A stretch of DNA of 64,000 nucleotides, from positions 3,089 through 67,088 of the forward strand of contig QFQP01000038.1 of assembly GCA_003243425.1 (NCBI GenBank), given 5' to 3'. Of this stretch, positions 59,391-64,000 are shown in pieces. Position 1 is the first letter of the stretch. Every line of letters starts with the position of its first letter. Made by a program: the position numbers and the translations under genes. Source of the DNA: Archangium gephyra (lineage in GTDB: Bacteria; Myxococcota; Myxococcia; Myxococcales; Myxococcaceae). The notes under the pieces were generated by a model that was not told where the DNA came from, made no database searches, and worked only from the letters and a program-made list of their open reading frames with translations.

Positions 59391-60587
59391 TCACGGAGGG
59401 CAGTTGGTGGGTGCGCCGCCGACGCCGTTGGTCTGCCGCAGGTAGAGGATTTCGGTGGTGAGGGAAGCGCCGACGATGCCGTTCTGGACGTAGTGACCGC
59501 CGCTCCGCTCCCACCGTGCGTTCCAGAAGGTGTTGGCGTTCACCTGCAGGCGATAGGTGAAGCGGTGATCAATCGTGCGTGACTGTTCTGGCCACGACGG
59601 GCCGTTGGCGGTGCGGGTGACGCCTCCGAGGTTGTAGGTCTCTTGAAAGCGCCACGTGCCGTCGTTGTTGAGCCGCAGCCGCGCGAGTCGGGTGTTCGTT
59701 CCGTCGGAGTACGTCGCGAGCCAGCACGAGTACGTGAAGTTGCCGAAGTCGTTGTTCACGTACGCGGTGAGCGCGCGGTTGGTGAGCGTCTGTTGGTACA
59801 GCCCCGCGGGCTGCGTGAACGTGAGCGGTCCCCACGTCTCGTGCGAGAGGTCGTTGCAGGTGGTGTCGTCGGTCACGCCGCCGTTGATGGCGCTCCAGGT
59901 GTGCGACTGGTTGGGAGTGACCTGGAACTCGGCGTAGGTGCCGCTCGCGTAGCCGAAGCACGCGTTGTTCTGCCGCGCGGGGATTCGTTCGACGCCGTCG
60001 ATGACGACCGACACGAGCGGGAAGCTGGTGCCGTTGTTCACGCGGAAAGTGGTGGTGGTGCAGGTGCTAGGCTGACCCGTGCAGACGTAGTTCACGGTGA
60101 CGGTGCACTGTGCGCAACCGTCGGTCGTGGAGGTGTTGCCGTCGTCACACGCTTCGCTCGGTGCGACGACTCCGTCGCCGCAGGTCGCAGTCGCGGTGCC
60201 GCCACCCGTCACGGTGCCGCCGCCGCCCGTCGCAGTGCCGCCACCACCCGTCGCCGTACCGCCGCCGCCCGTCGCCGTGCCGCCGCCGACTGATCCGGTG
60301 CCTCCGCCCTGCGCAAACTCGCAGCGACTTCCGACGCACGAACTCCCGGAGGAACACGCCGTGAAACAGTCCCCGCAGAAAGCCGAGTCGCTCGTCACAT
60401 CGCGACACGCGCCCATGCAGAACGACTGCACTCCGGGACATGAACTCGAGCCGCCGCCGGTGGCGCCTCCGTCGGTCGCTCGGCCTCCACCAGTCGCTCC
60501 AGAGCCCCCACCCGACCCGCCGTCTTCGGTGCTGCCGCCGCCACAACCAACGACCGCCACGCAGATCACGACGATGAACACGCGCAT
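59391..60587 (-). CDS. DUF4215 lipoprotein with Gly/Thr-rich linkers
   Basis: The 398-residue protein has a lipobox (VAVVGC) and repeated low-complexity TATGGGG linkers. A Cys motif near residue 50 reads CMGACRDVTSDSAFCGDC. The Myxococcus Cys-rich DUF4215 repeat follows, with CGDGVVAPSEACDDGN then TTDGCAQC. A beta-rich C-terminal domain follows from about residue 190 (FRVNNGTSFPLVSVVIDGV). The ATG at 60587 was chosen because it gives an immediate signal peptide. It is likely surface-bound; its function is unknown. Confidence 0.78.
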   Translation of the reverse strand: MRVFIVVICVAVVGCGGGSTEDGGSGGGSGATGGGRATDGGATGGGSSSCPGVQSFCMGACRDVTSDSAFCGDCFTACSSGSSCVGSRCEFAQGGGTGSVGGGTATGGGGTATGGGGTATGGGGTVTGGGTATATCGDGVVAPSEACDDGNTSTTDGCAQCTVTVNYVCTGQPSTCTTTTFRVNNGTSFPLVSVVIDGVERIPARQNNACFGYASGTYAEFQVTPNQSHTWSAINGGVTDDTTCNDLSHETWGPLTFTQPAGLYQQTLTNRALTAYVNNDFGNFTYSCWLATYSDGTNTRLARLRLNNDGTWRFQETYNLGGVTRTANGPSWPEQSRTIDHRFTYRLQVNANTFWNARWERSGGHYVQNGIVGASLTTEILYLRQTNGVGGAPTNCPP

Positions 60588-60787
60588 GACGAAGATGGTG
60601 CCGCGTGCGCCAGTCTCACGTCCGTAGGCATTCTGTCGACCACCGGAACGCAGCGACCCTTCACGCGCGAACAGGGGGTGAGGTCTTTTGCACCGCACAG
60701 ATCCAACAGACCCAGATCTGCAATCTCCAACTGCCCGCATTGACTCACCAACTCACCGGCCCGCGCGTTGCAGAACGATCGGCCGCC

Positions 60788-61294
60788 ATGACCGAACGTC
60801 GCCTCGAACGCACGCAAGCCGAGACCCGGGCGCTCCGAGATCTCGTCTCCAGGCCCGTCGATGCTGCTGCGTGGGCTGCGGCTCCAGTGCACCGCCTCCA
60901 CGTGCTGGTGGCCGAAGACAACGACCTCATCGCCATGCTGAACCAGCGGCTGTTGGAGCGTGACGGACACGTGGTCTGGCGCGTGACCAACGGCCGTGAC
61001 GCGGTCGAGGCGATGCGCGGCGCGATGTTCGACCTGGTGTTGATGGACGTGCAGATGCCCGAGCTCGACGGCATCGACGCCACCCGCCAGATCCGCGCTG
61101 AAGAAGCCGCCAGCGGTCGTGAACGCTGCGCCATCTGGGCGCTCACCGCCGCGGCCGACGACGAGCTCGCGCGTTGCGTGGAAGCAGGCGCCGACGCGGC
61201 CTTCGCCAAACCCTTCGGCTTCCAGCAGATGCGCGAACGACTGGCCCCGCTCATCGCGCGCTACACGCCCGTGCCTCAACGCACCACCGGCTGA
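60788..61294 (+). CDS. Receiver-domain protein with short N-terminal helix
   Basis: The 168-residue protein has about 42 residues of predicted helix (MTERRLERTQAETRALRDLV) and then a full receiver domain: LVAEDNDLIAML with the acidic pair, LMDVQMPELDGIDATRQI with the phosphorylatable Asp, ALTAAAD and FAKPFGF. It resembles the receiver half of hybrid kinases and has no output domain. A CGGCCCG-N4-TTGCA sequence 16 bases upstream could be a sigma-54 box, but it lies too close to the start to be convincing. It is divergent from the DUF4215 gene. Confidence 0.8.
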   Translation: MTERRLERTQAETRALRDLVSRPVDAAAWAAAPVHRLHVLVAEDNDLIAMLNQRLLERDGHVVWRVTNGRDAVEAMRGAMFDLVLMDVQMPELDGIDATRQIRAEEAASGRERCAIWALTAAADDELARCVEAGADAAFAKPFGFQQMRERLAPLIARYTPVPQRTTG

Positions 61295-62001
61295 CGATCG
61301 AACTCCGGAACGCTGCGCTCGAGGCGCTCGTTCTGACTGCATCACCCACTCACCGCGACACACGCGTGTGTCGGCTCGGCCGAAGGTCGCCCAGTACGCT
61401 GCGCCACCCCAGCATCGGCGCCCCGGCCGTGCGCGGCGCGAGAGTCTCCTCTGGCTCGCCGTGCAGAGCGGCCCTGCCCGTCGGCGTGAAGCGCACCAGC
61501 TGATCAGCCATGTCGACGTCGTCGGTCAACCTGTCGCGGCCCCGGGCGCCGGTGTCGGTCCTGTGCGTGGCGCCGGGACATCGGCATCGCGACTCCTTCG
61601 ACTATCGATTGATCAGATTCGAAGACTCGCACCTCGAGAACGTCCGCCTGCGGCGATGAACGCGCGTGACCGGCGCACCGGGCGCTGGCGGTGACTCGCG
61701 AGGCCACTCGCGCACAGCGAAAGGACCCTCCGGTCGGCGCGCATCAACCGGACCACACGCTGACCGCAGGCAGTCGCGACCCTGATCACGTGGCGCGTGA
61801 CTCCGAGAACGAGCGCTCGCGGAGTTCGTCGAAATCCAACCAATGAGGCGCGACCGCCGCGCAGAACATTGGCCGTTCATCGACGCTGATCAGACGCAGA
61901 CACACGCTGAATTTCTTGATGTGACACGGGACAAATTTCAGCAGGCAGAAACGCGCCACTTCATTTTTGCAATCATTAACGCGTGTCACTGCGAAGTGAT
62001 C

Positions 62002-62034
62002 GCGAGACGTTGGCGACACTCAGAGGCGTCTCGC
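62002..62034. promoter_or_regulatory. GCGAGACG/CGTCTCGC dyad, candidate activator enhancer
   Basis: Perfect 8-base arms are separated by 17 bases and lie about 90-120 bases upstream of the sigma-54 box, the usual distance for enhancer sites. It could also be a terminator stem, since CGTTTTC follows. Arms of this size may occur by chance. Confidence 0.4.
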
Positions 62035-62121
62035 AACACCGTTTTCACAAATGGAAATTGGTGGGTAATCGGGCCTGCCGCAACCCAGCGCAACCGACCG
62101 TGATTACGGCGCGCGGGCCAA

Positions 62122-62137
62122 TGGCACACAGCGTGCT
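62122..62137 (+). promoter_or_regulatory. Sigma-54 promoter of the stressosome-type operon
   Basis: TGGCACA-N4-GTGCT has exactly 10 bases between GG and GC and fits the -24/-12 consensus at nearly all positions. It lies 40 bases before the ATG of the RsbS-like gene. Confidence 0.85.
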
Positions 62138-62176
62138 CATGCGAATCGTGTCTGAAGTTTCGGGGAACCCATTCAC

Positions 62177-62557
62177 ATGTCAGTTGCGGAGTCGTTCATT
62201 CCGTTGATGCGCATCGGTCACTGCGTGTTCGTGTCCGTGCCTTCTGAGTTGAGTGACTCTCAGGCGCGCACGCTTCAAGACACGGTGAGCGAGCGGCTCT
62301 CGCGGTCGGTCGGGGTACGCGGCCTGGTGATGGACGTGTCGGCGCTCAGCATCGTCGACAGCTTCGCCGCCAAGATCCTCGGAGAGACCGCCAGCATCTC
62401 GCGCCAGTTCGGCGTCAAGGCCGTGCTGGTCGGCGTGCGACCGGAGGTGGCCATCACGCTGGTGGAGCTGGGCGTCGACCTGCGCCACGTCGAAACGGCG
62501 CTCACCCTCGAACGCGCGCTGGAAAAGCTGCGCGTGCGCATCGTCTCTCTGGATTGA
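62177..62557 (+). CDS. STAS-domain protein, RsbS-like
   Basis: The 126-residue protein is a lone STAS domain: IGHCVFVSVPSELSDSQA, then GLVMDVSALSIVDSFAAKIL with the phosphorylatable Ser, and AVLVGVRPEVAITLVELG. These features match RsbS, the stressosome scaffold that traps the kinase RsbT until phosphorylated. GGGGAA lies 12 bases upstream of the ATG. It is the first gene after a sigma-54 promoter, and the RsbT-like gene follows after 3 bases. Confidence 0.87.
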   Translation: MSVAESFIPLMRIGHCVFVSVPSELSDSQARTLQDTVSERLSRSVGVRGLVMDVSALSIVDSFAAKILGETASISRQFGVKAVLVGVRPEVAITLVELGVDLRHVETALTLERALEKLRVRIVSLD

Positions 62558-62560
62558 CGC

Positions 62561-63202
62561 GTGGCCACCATTCTCGAAGCGATTACTCCATTGATGAACG
62601 ACGCCATCGGGCTGAACGCGGCGCGCGGCGTGTACAAGACGCTGCCTGGCTCGGTGAACGCGGCCCCGGGCTCGCTCGACGTCGTCGAAGTGCGCGAGCT
62701 GCTCAGCCACCTCGAGACGAGCGGCAAACTCTTCTCGCTGGGCGGCAAGTCGTTGTCGGCAGCGCAACTGCGCGGCGCCATCACCGCGGGGCGCCCCGCA
62801 CGCCAGAAGGAGCTGCGCTTCAGCATCGGCAGCGACGGCGACGTGCTCGTGGTGCAACGCGCGACCCAGACGCTCACCAAGCGCTTCTTCAGCACCACCG
62901 ACGGCGTGCGCCTGGCCACCACGGTCTCGGAGCTGGCGCGCAACATCTACATGTACGCGAAGACCGGTTACGTCGTGCTGCGCCTGGTCGACGAGCCGGC
63001 GCACTGGCGCTTCGAGCTCGAGGCCGTCGACCAGGGCCCCGGCATTCCCCACCTCGAGGTGGTGTTGAGCGGCTCGTACAAGTCGCGCACCGGCCTGGGC
63101 CGGGGGCTCATCGGTACGCGCTCGTTGCTCGACGACATGCGCATCACCAGCGCGCCGGGCGCCGGCACGCGCATCACTGGCATGCGGAGGGCGCGCAAGT
63201 GA
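62561..63202 (+). CDS. RsbT-like serine kinase with a N-terminal extension
   Basis: The 213-residue protein has a GHKL ATPase domain in its last 130 residues with N-box TVSELARNIYMYA, VDQGPGIP and GLGRGLIGTRSLLDD, as in RsbT. About 80 residues precede it (ATILEAITPLMNDAIGLNAA onward) that RsbT (about 133 residues) lacks; the extension is acidic-hydrophobic and may bind a partner. It would phosphorylate STAS proteins. It starts with GTG 3 bases after the RsbS stop and overlaps the next gene by 4 bases. Confidence 0.85.
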   Translation: MATILEAITPLMNDAIGLNAARGVYKTLPGSVNAAPGSLDVVEVRELLSHLETSGKLFSLGGKSLSAAQLRGAITAGRPARQKELRFSIGSDGDVLVVQRATQTLTKRFFSTTDGVRLATTVSELARNIYMYAKTGYVVLRLVDEPAHWRFELEAVDQGPGIPHLEVVLSGSYKSRTGLGRGLIGTRSLLDDMRITSAPGAGTRITGMRRARK

Positions 63203-63636
63203 GCACCCTCACCGCCAACGTGAAGACGCGCGTAGACGTGCTGGGTTTCTGTGTCGAGGTGCGCCGCTGCGCGCAGCACTCCGGGCTCGACGCGCGTCGA
63301 ACCGGCGAACTGCTGCTCGTGGTCTCGGAGCTCGGCACCAACGCCGCGCTTCACGGGAATGGTGGCGCACTGACGGTCGTGGTCACGCACACCGGTTGGC
63401 AGGTGTCTGCCGTCGACGCGGGCCCCGGTTTTACGCCCGCCGTGCTGGCCGACGCCGGCCGCAGTGACCGGCTCGGTCGAGATGGCGTGCGCCAGCCGGC
63501 AGACGGCGGGCGCAGCTTCGGCAGCGGGCTGGCGACGGTGCGGCGGCTGTCGACGTCGTTCACGCTTCAGAACGCGCCGCGCGGTGCGCAGGCATTCGCC
63601 GCGAGAGACTTTTCGAACTCCCAGGGAGCCGTGTGA
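63199..63636 (+). CDS. Second GHKL-type anti-sigma kinase, RsbW/RsbT-like
   Basis: The 145-residue protein is a GHKL ATPase domain with LLLVVSELGTNAALHG (N-box), AVDAGPGF and SFGSGLATVRRLS. Its length matches RsbT and RsbW. Start GTG overlaps the RsbT-like stop (GTGA), and its stop overlaps the RsbR-like start (TGATG). Two different GHKL kinases side by side suggest one acts on STAS proteins and the other has another target. Confidence 0.82.
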   Translation: MSTLTANVKTRVDVLGFCVEVRRCAQHSGLDARRTGELLLVVSELGTNAALHGNGGALTVVVTHTGWQVSAVDAGPGFTPAVLADAGRSDRLGRDGVRQPADGGRSFGSGLATVRRLSTSFTLQNAPRGAQAFAARDFSNSQGAV

Positions 63637-64000
63637 TGAGCATCAATCAGCAACGAATCGATCGTGTCGTCGACGTCATGGCGAAGGCCGCGTGCAAGGC
63701 GTACCACCACCGCGTCGAAGTTCCCGAGAACGCACCCGACGACGCCTTCCTCCAGGTCGAGGTCGGCATGAACGTGGTGATGGAGGACCTCGAGAACGCC
63801 GAGCGCGAACGCGTGGCGCACGTGGCGGAGATCGACAAGAAGAACCAGGAGATCTCCGACCGCGCGGCGATGGCCTTGCGTGAACTGTCGACGCCCATCA
63901 TCTCGGTGTGGGACGGCGTGTTGACGCTGCCCATCATCGGCATGGTCGACACCGTGCGCGGCGCCGAGATGATGGAGCAGCTGCTCGCGCGCGTGGCGCA
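63636..64000 (+). CDS. RsbR-like STAS co-scaffold, 3' part missing
   Basis: The 121 visible residues start MSINQQRIDRVVDVMAKAA, then a helical sensor region of about 60 residues ending in a coiled stretch (AERERVAHVAEIDKKNQE), then RELSTPIISVWDGVLTLPII, the conserved start of the RsbR STAS domain. RsbR paralogues sense stress and form the stressosome with RsbS. The STAS domain continues past the window edge. The expected next genes would be further RSB components or effectors. Confidence 0.85.
   Translation, partial: MSINQQRIDRVVDVMAKAACKAYHHRVEVPENAPDDAFLQVEVGMNVVMEDLENAERERVAHVAEIDKKNQEISDRAAMALRELSTPIISVWDGVLTLPIIGMVDTVRGAEMMEQLLARVA

Larger units (their letters stand above)
61295..62176. 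other. 882-base spacer with AT-richer zone and regulatory signals
   Basis: No coding region is convincing. An 86-codon frame at 61843-62103 has codon use unlike the neighbours. From about 61880 to 62110 the DNA is clearly AT-richer than the flanks. An 8-base dyad (62002-62034) and a sigma-54 promoter (62122-62137) lie at the right end, and a small dyad TCACT-N4-AGTGA lies at 61986-61999. A small RNA is possible but not demonstrated. Confidence 0.6.

Noticed and set aside
61356..61373. An 18-base perfect palindrome CGACACACGCGTGTGTCG
   Set aside because: With this base composition about one such palindrome is expected by chance in 64 kb, and it is not near a promoter.
61843..62103. An 86-codon plus-strand frame in the AT-richer spacer
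   Set aside because: Its codon third positions are not G+C rich like real genes here, it lacks a ribosome-binding site and it resembles no known protein. It also overlaps the dyad before the sigma-54 promoter.

Overview
The window is high-GC DNA (roughly two thirds G+C or more) from a myxobacterium-like member of the Myxococcota. The case rests on several independent marks: three members of the Myxococcus paralogous family TIGR02265/DUF2378, a pilA-pilG-pilH-pilI gene order as in Myxococcus xanthus with a sigma-54 promoter, a Ser/Thr kinase next to an FHA-domain sigma-54 activator, many secreted lipoproteins with Gly/Thr-rich linkers and Cys-rich repeats (DUF4215, MopE-like), and a C-terminal tail that resembles MYXO-CTERM. 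No rRNA, tRNA, CRISPR array, insertion sequence or prophage gene was recognised.

Layout. 1-9015 is a surface-polysaccharide locus. It encodes all four activities needed to make a GDP-activated heptose (SIS isomerase, GHMP kinase, HAD phosphatase, nucleotidyltransferase), plus an epimerase, a UGM-like flavoprotein, a methyltransferase fused to a GT2 glycosyltransferase, a GT-C membrane glycosyltransferase and a second methyltransferase. 9265-9894 is an orphan type IV pilin. 9938-15937 holds a two-domain salicylyl/aminobenzoyl-CoA-type flavoprotein and two membrane GT-C/TPR (TMTC-like) proteins. 15940-19203 is pilI-pilH-pilG-pilA read leftward. 19450-25873 holds a PTS EIIA-Man protein, an HtrA protease, a frameshifted amidase, a kinase/FHA-activator pair, a sorbosone-dehydrogenase-like protein and a PP2C phosphatase. 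26043-38354 is mixed: a triple-DUF4394 lipoprotein, an esterase, regulators (AraC, NhaR-like, MarR, receiver), two DUF2378 genes (one frameshifted), a MarR-VOC-deaminase operon and a third TMTC-like gene.

38505-60587 is rich in secreted proteins: an M36 metallopeptidase, a lipoprotein with disintegrin-like repeats, a thrombospondin-3/beta-trefoil lipoprotein, a 1642-residue Cys-rich/beta-helix/Gly-rich giant, a ComEC-type metallo-beta-lactamase lipoprotein and a DUF4215 lipoprotein. These alternate with housekeeping or defence-type genes (RNase HI, YhcG-type nuclease, DinG-like helicase). 60788-64000 is signalling: a receiver protein, then an 880-base spacer with a very good sigma-54 promoter that leads into a stressosome-type operon (RsbS-, RsbT-, RsbW/T- and RsbR-like) running off the right edge.

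Points beyond the gene list: (i) a nested hairpin repeat present in two tandem copies near 29.8-30.0 kb and once near 48.5 kb, with compensatory changes in its stem, plus a second dispersed block near it; (ii) many transcription units with a TANNNT box only 6-7 bases before the start codon, suggesting leaderless transcripts; (iii) an intrinsic terminator between pilA and pilG; (iv) two genes each broken by one missing base. Genes are tightly packed, with many 4-base ATGA/GTGA overlaps and several convergent pairs whose 3' ends overlap.
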